DNA of 64,000 bases from Tillus elongatus. Lineage: Eukaryota; Arthropoda; Insecta; Coleoptera; Cleridae. Location: NCBI GenBank assembly GCA_964006375.1, contig OZ023263.1, positions 131,854,454-131,918,453 of the forward strand. The letters are read 5' to 3'. The position numbers and the translations under genes were made by a program. Shown here in pieces: positions 1 to 11,129 of this stretch. Position 1 is the stretch's first letter. Each line of letters begins with the position of its first letter. Under the pieces are notes generated by a model. It was not told the DNA's origin. It was given only the letters and a program-made list of their open reading frames with translations, and did not search any database.

Positions 1-423
1 TATGTGTGTATGTAATTTAAATTTGGATAGTGTAAAAATTAAAAAAGTTTGTTATATAAAAAATAAGAAAACTAAAGAGTAGATTGTCTATTACAACAGT
101 CAGCTAAAGGAAGATTTATGGTATCGGAATACCGATACCCTAAATATTTCGACCGAAGAAGCCTACTCAGAGTCATGTCCAGGGGGCCGGAATACCGATG
201 CCCTAGAAGTGGCGGAGGCAACATCTCAATTAACACCAACAACCACTACATACTTGGTAAACATTGGCGGAACGGAGATTGAAAACGACTCGCTATCTGG
301 TACATATGTTTGCAAAGATTTGATTCTAAAGATGTACCGGAAGCAACATCTCAACAACGTAGGATATCCAATCATTTCTATGAAAAGTGCAAACAAATTA
401 TTTTTTGATTTTTTCGTAAGCCA
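1..423. other. Unassigned left edge with short direct repeats
   Basis: No gene is recognised. A 7-bp-stem hairpin with loop AATA lies at 121-138, and its right half recurs as a direct repeat near 188-204 with two changes. A second short repeat (GCAACATCTCAA) occurs near 216 and 342. A 90-codon reading frame at 209-481 resembles no family I know and runs into the following tandem repeat, so I do not call it a gene. Confidence 0.5.
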
Positions 424-811
424 TTATTTTATGAAAATTGAAGACTACTCTTCAAGACATTTAGCTTGTGTAGTTAGGTAAACTAGTTCAGAATATAAAT
501 GTTTGAAAACAAAATAAAACTTGAAAGCTACACCGCAAGACAATTGGTTTGAGTGGTCATATGGCTCAGATTGCTCTGAAATGATAGAGACCTGTTTTTT
601 ATAAAAATTGAAGACTACTTTTTAAGATATTTAGTTTGTGTAGTCAGGTAAACTAGTTCAGAATATAAATGTTTGAAAACAAACTAAAACTTGAAAGCTA
701 CACCTTAAGACAATTGGTTTGAGTGGTCACATGGCTCAGATTGCTCTGAAATGATAGAGACCTGTTATTTTATGAAAATTGAAGACTACTCTTCAAGACA
801 TTTAGCTTGTG
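424..811. repeat. Tandem repeat, about 170-171 bp unit, 2.3 copies
   Basis: The segment beginning ATGAAAATTGAAGACTAC near 431 recurs near 601 and 772, giving a period of 170-171 bp. The first two units are nearly complete and very similar. The third stops after about 40 bp, exactly where the errantivirus integrase begins at about 812. The unit has no recognised coding content. Confidence 0.85.
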
Positions 812-1573
812 GGATCCGCAATTACCGTGTTAAATAAACTTAGACACTATTTTTCCCATCATAATCATCCCCTAAAAATAGTAGCTGACGCTGGCAAAGA
901 ATTTTCGAATACTACCCTTAAAGAATACTGTAATTTATTTAATATTAATCTTCACATAACAACCCCCCAAAATCCTAACTCAAATTCACCAGTAGAGCCA
1001 CTGCACTCAACTCTTGTAGAAAAATTGCGAATTCTTAAATTACAAAACCCACAAGAGAGGCCTGGAACCCTAATGATAACAGCAACCCTTATTTACAACC
1101 AGTCCATTCATTCGACAACTGGGTATTCACCTTTTACATTACTATACGGCCCCTACGACGACTTACCAACAGTCACACCTGAAACTACCCTTTACGAAGA
1201 ATACAATAACAATAGGCTCAAAGAAATAATGCCCTTCTTCGACAGTGTATATCATAAACAAAAAGTAAGTGGAGACAAAAGAATTTCTAAAGCAAATGCG
1301 GACAGACAAACGACACCAGATTTACAAGAAACGACACAACTAGCTATTAGAGTACCAAAAGTAAGAAAAATAAATCCTCTTTATAAATTACGATCACATC
1401 CTAAACAAAAAGAAAACATTGTTACATTTTCTAAACCAAAAGCAAAAGCTCACGTTTCTAACATAAAAAGAGTAAGAAAGACTTTTTCGTTACAGGACAA
1501 AACTACTACTACTACAAACAACGATGACCCTCAACCTGGTCCATCCACTTCAAATAACACCGATAAAAACTAA
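812..1573 (+). pseudogene. Errantivirus-type gypsy integrase, 5'-truncated
   Basis: This is the C-terminal two thirds of an LTR-retroelement integrase, the enzyme that joins element cDNA to the host chromosome. The reading frame keeps the second catalytic Asp (in VADAGKEF, codon 27 counted from the ATG at 809) and the catalytic Glu (in SPVEPLHSTL, codon 63). They are separated by 35 residues, matching the D-D35-E rule. A basic C-terminal tail with charged repeats follows, then a stop at 1571-1573. The zinc-binding domain, the first Asp and all upstream pol are missing, because the sequence changes abruptly at 812 to a tandem repeat. The next frame, env, overlaps the end, as is usual in errantiviruses. 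Family identification is firm; function is lost. Confidence 0.85.
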
Positions 1574-3065
1574 CGGATATTTTAAAGAGTATTTAGGCAT
1601 AGCAAAAATACTCAAACATTATCATAAATTTTATTTTTATTTTAATATTACCGATATAGAAATTAATTATAACATATTATTAAAAAATTCTAAATTTTTA
1701 AACACTGGACAAATGTCTGCAAGTAACGAACGATATTTACTAATTTTAGATGACCATTTGTCACGATGAAGTAATGAACTACAAGAACTATCAATGCACA
1801 GAACTAAACGCGGATTAATAAACGGAGCAGGCTCTTTAATTAAAATGATAACAGGAAATCTCGACCAAGAAGACTTAAAAGAAATCAATAAAAATTTAGA
1901 TAACCTTTTCCAAAATCAAGAAGATATAATTACCCAAATTGATAATTTAAATTCATTTGCTAATATAATCACACAAAGCTACGAAAAGGACCAAAAAATT
2001 ATTAATCAAAATCTAGATCATATTTATCAGACTTTTTCCACTTTAGATAGCGAAAGAGAATTGTCGAGTAAAATTCATTTCCAAATTCACGTAGCTGTTA
2101 AATTACTCCATAATATAGAGATAATTCAAAGAACTATTTCCTTAAGTTTTAACGAAATTACTAATATAGAGCTCTTTACCACTAGTGATCTGTTAAATAT
2201 TATTGATCACTTAAAGTTAAGTCATGACAGAAATGAATTGATCGACTTTGACAAAAATCATGTTTTTAAGGTTGTAGAATTTACCAAATGTCATATATTA
2301 TCGGTTAAGGATACGATTGTATGCCTTTTAAAAGTTCCTATCCTACATCCCAATCCTGGTTCTTATTTTCGTGTTTATCCTATACCACAAAATTATATTC
2401 TCCTGGTACCACCCAGCTCATACTATTTAGAAACCCCCTCTTCAAACTTATGGACCCAAGAGAAGTGCCCCTCTATAGAAGACGTGGTTATATGCAATAA
2501 TCGCCCACGAGAAGAACATTGTCAGCTGGACACCTTACAAAATTGCACTTCTGCCAAAGTAATGAACCCCTACGAAATATCAACTCAGCTGCAGAATGGT
2601 CAGATCTTAATATCCACTAGCTCAGCAACCACTATTGTCGAAAATTGCGAAACATCGTTAGAACGAAAAATCTTCCAGGGAAACGGTCTAGTAACATCCC
2701 TCAATTCCTGCAAAGTCAAGATCAATGAGGAAATGTATGAAGACGTTGCTACCAATTTGACGCTACAACCCATAGAAGTCGAAGAATTGCAACCGACACC
2801 TCAACATCATATCCATTTTAAGCCAATTCATCTAAAAGAAAACAAAAGGATAAAAGAAGCATTGTCTCAAATACAACAGCATCCATTTCATCTCCGACCG
2901 TCCATGCAGTATTCCCACTTAGGCATTACCATTGGTATATCCATGGCTGTTACCATTGTACTTCTGTTTCTTTTAAGAAGAAAAAATCAGAGCATCCTAT
3001 ACAAGTCCAACAGGCAAACGCAAACAGAAGAAGTGTCCGAACACGAGGACGTGTTAAAGATTTAA
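1524..3065 (+). pseudogene. env: Errantivirus env (fusion-protein type), one in-frame stop
   Basis: This is an envelope-like gene of an insect endogenous retroelement. The frame beginning before 1524 and the frame 1794-3065 are the same frame, separated by one TGA at 1767-1769. A furin-type site (RTKR, 1800-1811) is followed by a glycine-rich LINGAGSLIKMITGN segment typical of the fusion-peptide region. Long heptad-rich helices follow, then a cysteine-bearing region and a C-terminal membrane span (about 2919-2977) with RRK just inside. The region before the cleavage site is short, about 75 residues after the integrase stop. Env of this class is normally translated from a spliced RNA. The premature stop falls just before the cleavage site, so I call it a pseudogene. 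The identity is well supported by order and motifs. Confidence 0.85.
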
Positions 3066-3343
3066 GGGTGGAGGAGTTACATCCCTGTATATTCTCAACA
3101 TCATACAAAATACGACGAATCCGGAAACCATGCATCATCAGTTTAGTGACCTGTGTAAGAGTGCTGATGCAGACGTTTGCATTTATGTTAATTCTGTAGA
3201 ACATTATTTCATTCAATCGCTGTAACTCTAGTTGTTCACATTTTGTTTTGAATCACATATATTATAATAAATCTTAAGACTGTAATAATTGTACCACTTA
3301 AATAAATAAATTACTTTTTTCGGACAATCGCTACGAAAAAACC

Positions 3344-3347
<4 letters not shown>
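3066..3347 (+). repeat. Polypurine tract and probable 3' LTR of the errantivirus
   Basis: The purine run GGGTGGAGG at 3066-3074 directly follows the env stop. It is followed by AGTTAC at 3075, a start typical of gypsy-type LTRs. AATAAA-like signals lie at 3266-3271 and near 3300. The LTR appears to run to about 3347, where a (TA)n tract begins. No 5' LTR partner is in the window, so the end is inferred. Confidence 0.6.
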
Positions 3348-3405
<58 letters not shown>

Positions 3406-3656
3406 ATAATAGTATTTATAACACGGCATTTCAGTACTATACAAGGAGAAGGGTTAAGGGCAAAGCCGCAAGGAGACAACCACGTGTTTCAAGCTTATTA
3501 GCCATCATCAGTACGGTATATCGAGGTGAAGATGGGAACACTAAGTGTATTTTTGCATCTTCATCCAGAGTGTTGTATGCGGTTGTCTCCTTACGGTTTT
3601 GCCCTTAACCCTTCTCCTTGTATAGTACTGAAATGCCGTGTTATAAATCCTATTAT

Positions 3657-3750
<94 letters not shown>
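3348..3750. repeat. Foldback element between two (TA)n tracts
   Basis: Arms 3401-3481 and 3581-3660 are inverted copies about 80 bp long with only a few mismatches. They are separated by a 99-bp loop. (TA)n tracts lie immediately outside both arms, at 3348-3400 and 3659-3750. Because TA repeats are self-complementary, they extend the potential hairpin to about 400 bp. There is no coding capacity; short frames across it are artefacts of the repeats. Confidence 0.85.
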
Positions 3751-3752
<2 letters not shown>

Positions 3753-4069
3753 CGCTATCAAAATAGATATAAGATATACGGTCAGCAACTTAAACAAGTA
3801 GAAATGCTTACGTACTTGAGGGTATTATTACAGATGTCGATGGCAAAGAAAGTATTCGAACACTTTTTCCACTAATAAACATTTTAGCTTCGGGGCAAGA
3901 AAGAGATTCATCGAGTCATCCCCATCTGAAATGTCATATTGGGTTAGAAAGCTTGACCTGCAATAGGCATGGTAAGAAGGGAATATAAGCATTTCAAATT
4001 TGCACATGGAGAAAAATTAAAAAAGATATGCTAAGGAGACGAGAGAACAAATATGTTTGCTGAATAAAT
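3751..4069. other. No gene seen
   Basis: Unique-looking AT-rich sequence after the foldback. It may be part of the decayed LINE fragment just downstream, but no motif is readable. Confidence 0.5.
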
Positions 4070-4255
4070 TTAGAGGAGAAATGCAAGGTTTGTTGGTCAT
4101 GTTTTGAGACATAATTATTTTCCAACAACCTTATTGGAAGGGCGCTTCTTTGGAAAATAGGAAGAGGTAGACCAAGAGAGAAACTTCTGAAAAAATTGGC
4201 CCACTGTTACAACGGGTGCAAATAGCTGCGGAAGATAGAGAGCCATAATTGTGAC
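4070..4255 (+). pseudogene. Decayed LINE C-terminal fragment
   Basis: Two overlapping frames read GHVLRHNYFPTTLLEGR and, after a one-base shift, GKIGRGRPREKLLKKL. This arrangement is typical of the C-terminal tail after the RT domain in several non-LTR retrotransposons. No RT motif is visible upstream. The fragment is short and shifted, so the call is tentative. Confidence 0.4.
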
Positions 4256-5235
4256 AAGTCGACATCACCTCCAGGTGTGATAATTACTTCACGGAAAGAT
4301 TTTCATTGTGGTCAGAACACACATAGTGTAAATGAGCATTCACAAATTACACTGTGGGGAGCCTAGTTGTTCACAACATTTGTTTAAGAGCTGACGATAG
4401 TCTTATCCGCTAGTGACGTTGACTCTGTTGGCGAAACCTTAGTGAGGACTTAGAGACGTGAATTAGGTGTACTTATTGCATGACGATTCTAGGCCAACAA
4501 TTAAGCGGGACCTTCTGTATATTGTTTCGTCAAACCTTTCACTTGATCACTTGCACAACATGACTGTTGAATTATTTAGTAACAGTACTGAAAATGAAGT
4601 TTACTGAGAGCTTTATGACTCGAACTCGATACAGCTCTCTGAGGTACTGATACCCCAACATAGAGTCTTTTTATGCTGTGCTGATACATTTAACCATAAT
4701 TCAAGATATTGTCACGTATATTTTTATATTATTAATATTATTATTATCTAGTTTATTAGTTTAAATCAAACAGTACGTAAAGCAATAAGTCAAAGAGTTG
4801 CGCAGTACATTTATCTGATTTTATCTATAAAACTGTATTCAAAATTGCTTGACAGAATCCAAATTTACTTATTTAACACGATTTACCTGCTTACCTTTTC
4901 GTAGTGCAAAAAATAGACATACCAACGTTGTCGAGTAAGACTATTACAGTCAAAAATAATCATTTTAGAATCAATCAATCATGCTGCTAGAAATAGCACA
5001 CTAGTTGTGGAGACAGTCCACATAACTGCTGTGTAAACGATCCTTTTACACGATATTATATTGTGGGGACGTCCACAGAAGTGTTCATCATATAAAATTA
5101 TACTAAAATCGGAGTGCGTAAGGAAACGAGTTACCACATCCGTATCTATGAAAAATTCTGCATCTAGTGGTACTAATAACATCGAAGTCCCAACAAGTCG
5201 GTTATATTCATGAGTCCCCATAAGCATTGAGAAAC
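4256..5235. other. No gene seen
   Basis: AT-rich sequence with a small imperfect hairpin near 4318-4358. An 82-codon minus-strand frame at 4979-5227 matches no family I recognise and lacks gene context. Confidence 0.5.
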
Positions 5236-5291
5236 CTATGTGTGTGTGAGTGCGCGTGTGTGTGTGTGCGTGTGTGTGTGTGTGTGTGTGT
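5236..5291. repeat. (GT)n microsatellite, interrupted
   Basis: About 56 bp of GT dinucleotides with GC and GA interruptions. Confidence 0.95.
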
Positions 5292-5454
5292 AAAGTACGT
5301 CAACTGTATCATATAATAATTTCAACGAATGTACAGCTGACGTACTCTACATACACACGCGCAGAGACACAAATTTTCATTAAAAGTCAAATTTCTCGCT
5401 GTCGTTCAAATTTGTCAAACAGCCATGGCAAAGAAAAAACAAGACAATGACAAA

Positions 5455-5900
5455 CAAACATACCAACAATAACTACCGCCCTTAACCTAACAAACAACAC
5501 GTGGTGGAGCTTATATGTGTCAACTGTCACACTCCATAGACTTTACCTTAACACGTGGGGTTTATATGTCAACTCTCTACACCTAATAAACCAAACGGCT
5601 AGCGGGAACGGGCATATGGATATGTCATCTGTCAGACTTAACCTAACCATTAACACGTGGAAACATACCCTAACAAACAGCGAGCGGGAACCGGCACGCT
5701 GATATGTAATCTGTCGCCATAAAAACCAACACGTGCGGGAACATAACCTAACCAAACATTCAGCGAGCGGGAACCGGCACGCGGATATCTCATCAGTCAG
5801 ACATAACCTAACAAACATTAGTCGCGTGGGAACAGGGACGTGGGTCATGTCATCTGTCACCATTACCTAACAATCGGCGAGAGGGAACCTGATGGAACTT
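5455..5900. repeat. Degenerate tandem repeat, 55-85 bp units
   Basis: A composite unit recurs at least five times. It contains TAACCTAAC, ACGTGG, a GCGAGCGGGAACCGGCACG-like block and ATGTCATCTGTCA. The GCGGGAAC core occurs near 5601, 5683, 5766, 5826 and 5879, so the spacing varies. Units are more GC-rich than the surroundings. No reading frame spans it. The TAACCTAAC words resemble insect telomere-type CCTAA repeats but never run in series, so I read them as part of the minisatellite unit. Confidence 0.75.
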
Positions 5901-6160
5901 AACTTAACATGTACGTGGGGGTTCGGTGGCGGGGAACGCCATTTTGTGACATCTGTCAGATGACGTCATCTGGGAGGCGGGAAAGGGCAGCTCTCTTAGG
6001 CCATGTCACCAGTCACCTGGCATCTGTCAACTGTCAGCTGTCAGCTGTCATGTGTGCTTTCATGTGACGTCACACGCATGCGCACAACAAAAAGGGGATC
6101 CCTCTCCTGCCTCCCTGTGACGTAGAGCCAATCAGAATGCCCAGATAGGCCAGACATAGT
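5900..6160. promoter_or_regulatory. GC-rich block with clustered promoter-type sites
   Basis: Two perfect TGACGTCA (CRE-type) palindromes lie at 5961-5968 and 6065-6072. A GCATGCGCA motif (NRF1/EWG-like) is at 6076-6084. A run of CTGTCA words, partly as CAGCTGTCAGCTGTCA, covers 6022-6053. The block is much richer in GC than its neighbours. It may be a promoter or long-UTR relic of a transposon or gene; no gene follows on the plus strand. Function is inferred from motifs only. Confidence 0.3.
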
Positions 6161-6164
6161 GTCC

Positions 6165-7990
6165 CCACATCTACTAACGTATATTCTTTCTACGGCTTAA
6201 TTTGTCACCAATCCTAACACACTGGTCTCGGTCAGTAAGACAGCTTTCAAACAAATCATAAGCCGTTCCCCCAATTCCAATATTTTCTAATGTTGTTAGG
6301 CTTGATGGCTAGCTGTATCAAGGGTTTTGCCAAGTCCATGTAAATACATATTGATGGTTTAGCTTCTTCCATAGCCTCATATATCTTAGCTGATTGATCA
6401 GCAATTGCATCCTGTGCAGACCGGCTTTCTTGAAATACAAACTAATACGCAGACACCAAATTATATCTACCTATTCAGCCTGTTCTTGATAACTTTCTCA
6501 ACTATTTTAGATATAATTGAAACCAATAAGATACGCCCGACATCTCAAACCTACTCACAGACTTATAGACTGGTCGGTTTTCAGTTTTTAGTACTTTGGG
6601 AAACAAACCAGTTTGCAAAACAGTATTAACTAAATACGTCATGGGCTTGATATAATATTCCATGCAGGCCTTAACAGTGTACGCAGCGATACCGTCCAAT
6701 CCGCGCGATTTATTGGATTTTAGCCCCCTCAGTTTCTCTTCCACTTCACCTTCTCTGCTCTGCTCGAATATATACTATTCTGCATTTTTTTACGTGAAGT
6801 TAATTTTCCCTTCTCTTTATCTGTTTGGCAAGTTTCTCTCCTACCTCCGCAAAGTGGTCATTTAAATTTTCAGCAATGTCTTGGGCGTCTGTTATCCCAT
6901 TACCATCCATGGTGAGCTGCGTTACCTCCGCTTTCCCATTTATTTTCTTGATGTTGCTAATGAATCCCACATATGTTTGGAAGACGTTTTATTTTAATTA
7001 ATAATCCGCTTAAAGAAACTGGACTTGGCTTTTTTTATCAGAGTACTCAAGGTATTTCTGTAAGTTATAAATTCTGCTTGCAACGATATATCATTTGATC
7101 TTTTTGTGGTATTTTGTACTTCGATTTTTTTATTGCGTTAACTAAACCTGTCGTTATTCATGGATTTCTCTTAATATTTTTTTCCTGATTTGAATGCTAA
7201 TACTACTCATATCAATCTTTTGTTTTAAAGTATTAATACAACATTCTGCTATATAGTTGGGGTCATTGCATTACATATCAGGCAAGTTTTCATTTTGTAA
7301 ATAACTTTGAAGTATCTCATAATAAATTTAGACTTGTATAATGCAATGTTGTGGTGGTTTTCTTTTCGAATCTAAGGAGAGTGGAATAATGGTCAGTTAA
7401 AGTGGTTTTAAAAACTATGGGAGAAGAGCCATCGAGAGGTTGACTCGTTTTTAAAAAGATATGGTCAATAGACGTCTGGCTGGCACTCTGGACATGCATA
7501 GGTTCATTGTTAAGAGAAGTGTACCCAAACTCGTGCAAAATGTTGAGATATTCCTGAAAAAACTCAACATCATCATCAAGAATATCTATATTGAAATCCC
7601 CGAATTATATCAAAATCCTTATTTCCCAATCTGTTGACACAAATAACTGTGCAGGTCCCGGTTAAATGCAATGACAGAAGTGGTAGGCGGTCGATATATC
7701 AAAAGAATACTATGTTCTTATTTAAGTAGTTCCAATATTCCGTAATAAAGCAACATCGTACTGATAATGCAATGAGTTTTTACGTCAACGAATAACCCAT
7801 CATATATGTTGCTCTCATGGTACACTACAACATACACAATTATTTTCAGAATATCCAGATTTCTAGTTATGTGTCAGAAAGATGCAGTCGAATAGACAGC
7901 TAAGGCCATAAAGTGTGACCTCCAGCTCATCAAACTTTTTTTGTAACCCCCTGATGTTGCTCGTTTGTTTCACCGTTCTGCACTGTCTCT
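6165..7990 (-). pseudogene. LINE-A ORF2: endonuclease and reverse transcriptase, decayed
   Basis: Read on the minus strand, an apurinic-type endonuclease comes first. It contains YRPP (about 7682-7701), GDFNID (7571-7602), a SIDHIF motif (about 7456-7475) and a TDHYST motif (about 7380-7401). The RT fingers follow at 6502-6744 with LKSNKSRGLDGI and a FPKVLK block. RT motif A (DLAKTLD) is near 6316-6343, and a GIGGTAYDLF segment continues to about 6170. Many stops and frameshifts interrupt it. This order is that of Jockey/CR1-group non-LTR retrotransposons. The catalytic YADD region is not present because the element ends at about 6165. ORF1 of the same copy lies at 8620-9290. Confidence 0.8.
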
Positions 7991-8154
7991 GTAGATCTTG
8001 TAGATTCTGTTACAATAGTATCGAAGGACGGAATGTGGTAATCTCGTATGTATGGATCTATCGTATCCTGACTCTTTAAATTATATTAGACATATTATAT
8101 GAAATACAATAAAACGCCGACTAATGAAATGTAGGTAAAAACACAATATTGCCC

Positions 8155-8330
8155 TTCACGTACGCAAACGAAACCCAACAGTGAAGCCAGATAAGTAGTC
8201 TCCAAGTCTGTATGTAGTATAGACCAGTTTCACCAAGTAAGGGCAACAACAATCAATGAAGTAGTCTCCAAGCCTGTATGTAGTATAGACCAGTTTCACC
8301 AGGTAAGGGCAACAACAATCAATGAATTGT
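8155..8330. repeat. PLE-1 terminal-arm fragment with 66-bp tandem duplication
   Basis: The sequence matches the outer part of the PLE-1 arms (25430-25640 inverted and 26237-26400 direct). It contains the AACAGTGAAGCCAG and CCAAGTCTGTATGTA words. A 66-bp unit beginning AAGTAGTCTCC at 8193 is repeated at 8259. The fragment lies inside the LINE-A minus-strand copy between its ORF1 and ORF2, so it looks like an insertion. Confidence 0.7.
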
Positions 8331-8619
8331 TCAAAAAATACAACTAAACAGCAAACAACCATTAATTATTGAACACTTTAAATTAAATGTAAGATAGTTA
8401 ACTAAACAAAAGTTTAATGGATAACGGCTAATAAGAGTCATCATGAAAGCCGCTGATGTTGTTTCTTTTAAGTTCTTTTTCCTTGGAGTATCGCCCAAAC
8501 TTGAGCCTGCAAGATCAGTTTTCTTACTAACAGATTGCTTTTCTACACCAGTGATGCTTGCTGACGCTATCGTCTCTTACACCAAGGTATTTGGAGCGCT
8601 GTTAGCTCTATATTCAACA

Positions 8620-9290
8620 GGATTACACAAGCCGTCATCTCATTTCAAGTATTCTACGGCGTAGGATGTACCATCTCTAAACAGCTTATTATTTTTTATG
8701 AAGCACTTAGTGTTGTTTTCCTCCAACTTGGGTAGAGCAAGGTGTCTTCTCAAAATTGTATTGTCTTCACGTTGTTAAACGTTAGATCGCTGGTTACATA
8801 TATATTCCTACCCCTAGGCTTATAACATTTTTAGCACAGCCTGTTGATTAAAGTAAGAACAAATTCCACTATAATGAACATATATCGTTTTTTCTCATAG
8901 GGTAAGTATTACAGGTGTCTTTTTTTAGCAAGACTAACTCAAATCAAAGACTTTTCGCAGGCGTATAAAATATGGTGACAATTCACTATTTCTAACCCAA
9001 AAACGATTATATTCTTCCGGTTGTTTTCACGTTCCAGTTGCTCTGTTTCCTCCCTGTGTTCAGAGTTTTCAATCGCTAGCCTCTTTTTTCTTTTATTCGC
9101 CGATTAAATTTTCAATGCAAATCTAGCTTCGGTGGTCTCTATACTATTCTTTAGTTCACTTCTAGTTTTAGTTATTTGGTCAAGCAAAACTTCATTTGCA
9201 AATACGTTGTCAGATGTATAAACCTTTGAGATTGGAAATCTCAAAAATGAAAAAATCCAAGGATAATAAGATATTTTTTTCTGGAAGATA
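8620..9290 (-). pseudogene. LINE-A ORF1 (coiled-coil/nucleic-acid-binding protein), decayed
   Basis: On the minus strand, lysine/glutamate-rich helical sequence is followed by ERENNRKNIIVFGLE (about 9000-9040). Further on, LRRHLALPKLEENN and IKNNKLFRDGTSY (about 8660-8760) are readable in a shifted frame. These are characteristic of ORF1 proteins of Jockey/CR1-group LINEs, which bind element RNA. Several stops and frameshifts are present. The N-terminal part has a second, plus-strand copy at 10790-11055, which supports its being a mobile-element gene. A 73-codon plus-strand frame at 8443-8664 is a shadow. Confidence 0.65.
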
Positions 9291-10526
9291 AGGAAGTATG
9301 TTTAGTGGCTTTTCAACGCGGTTTGATATAATTGTATGTCCTACCTCCAACATCTAGGAGCTGAAATATTCGAACTTTCAGAAGTAACGTTTGCTTGGTC
9401 CACACTTATTTTACACAAATAACGAGAGGTACTCACATCTAATCTTCATCACTGAAGTACCCCACACACGCACTATAAATTTATAAATACCTTATATATA
9501 TATGGATTGAATTACCTCCACAATTTACTAAATCATTTTAAAAGCCTTGGGAAGCACATAAAAAAAGTTTGAGGCCTCAAGCTGCCTACGGCTTACAGCG
9601 GTGGATACATAGTAGGCCAGGGAAATCCATCTTCACCACAATTATTTTAACATTATCGGATGTGATTATTGGTCTCACCAGATGCTTCAGATAACACATT
9701 TCGTTGTTGCATCTTTGTTTGTTTTAATTTGAAAAATACCACCACCTATAAACTTTTTTAATTTAAAAAAAATTATCGTAAAAAGTACGATTGAAATTTA
9801 TAAAAAACCATCATCTAAAATTTTAGCAGTTGTTAATCTGCAATGTTTACCTTGTAGTTGTATTTAATTTTATTGGTATTATAAAATAAATCGTAAACAC
9901 CAAATGCCAAATCGCTAAAGTAGAAAAAAATATACAAAAGTTGGAGAACAAGATTGTAATAAAGTTTAATGTCTCAGTTTTGCATCTACAAAGTATCTTG
10001 TAAACTTTTTGTTATCGAAAAATAAATAGAAATTGTTTTCTTGAGTCATTTAATAGAAAACCTATAAACAGTTTCGTTGTTCGCAATATCTGCTTATACA
10101 ATGAAAAAGGCCTAGTCAGGCCAAACTCAACTTCGGGATATACAAAATTCAAGCAACAAAAAGATGACAGCCGGTGATGGATGAATTGGGAGCTTAATCG
10201 AAAAGAGCTGCATCCTTACTTGTGTGACAAACGTCTTATAAATATTTTTAGGTGTAGCCTAAAATTACTGTTAACGTTTTACCAGGATTCTTATTTCACA
10301 GTAAACATAAAAGTAAAAGCATCTCGGTGAAAGCTTAGAAAATAAAAAATAAATACTAAGTTAAGAAATTTTATAAACCTTTATTCAAATATATAGCTTC
10401 TACACCTTCAGTTTTCTCTTTAAAAACTCTAGTTTTAAAAATATGGAACTACAGCAAGAGAGCCCCGATGGTTTAGTTCAAACTAGTTTTGTACATTTCC
10501 AAATGACGAGCATTAGTTCTTCTCTT
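9291..10526. other. No gene seen
   Basis: AT-rich sequence without readable domains; part may be the 5' leader of the minus-strand LINE-A. A short (TA)n run occurs near 9490. Confidence 0.55.
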
Positions 10527-10739
<213 letters not shown>

Positions 10740-10789
10740 TCAAAGGTTTCCATAAATTATAAATAAATAAGATGGGATCTGAATCTGAC

Positions 10790-11055
10790 AGCGTAGTTGC
10801 AAATGAAGTTTAGCTTAACCAAATAATTAAAACTTGAAGTGAACAAAGCAATAGTATAGAGGCCAGCGAAGCTAGGCTTTCATTGAAAATTTAAACGCAA
10901 ATAACAGAATAATACAGGCTAGAGATTAAAAACTCTGAACTTATGAGCAACTGGAACGTGAAAACAACCGGAAGGATATAATCGTTTTTGGGTTAGAAAT
11001 TGTGCAGGTGTCATCATATTTTATACGCCAGCAAATAGACTTTGATTGGAGTTAC
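10790..11055 (+). pseudogene. LINE-A ORF1 fragment, second copy
   Basis: This plus-strand segment is homologous to the reverse complement of about 9000-9250. It shares words such as GCAAATGAAGTTT, GAAAACAACCGGAAG and TATAATCGTTTTTGGG. It carries frame breaks and stops throughout. It abuts the (TA)n of HINE-like copy A on its left. Confidence 0.65.
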
Positions 11056-11129
11056 CTACAATAGGCATGGATGCAAAATGATAATGTTTTGTATCCTCCT
11101 ACTATGTCGAAAAGCATAACTGTTGGACA

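Noticed and set aside
121..204. Third example of the paired-hairpin scar (AATA loops)
   Set aside because: Only the first site is a hairpin; the second is a direct repeat of its right half with mismatches, so the geometry does not match.
209..481. 90-codon frame as a host gene
   Set aside because: It ends inside a tandem repeat, has no recognised domain and no splice or promoter context.
3618..3875. Open frames made of repeating Ile-Tyr codons over TA tracts (also near 10555, 13557, 14267, 52416, 60709 and 62777)
   Set aside because: A TA repeat is open in every frame; these are composition artefacts.
5455..5900. TAACCTAAC words as interstitial telomere repeats
   Set aside because: They never form consecutive CCTAA runs and occur at fixed places in a longer minisatellite unit.
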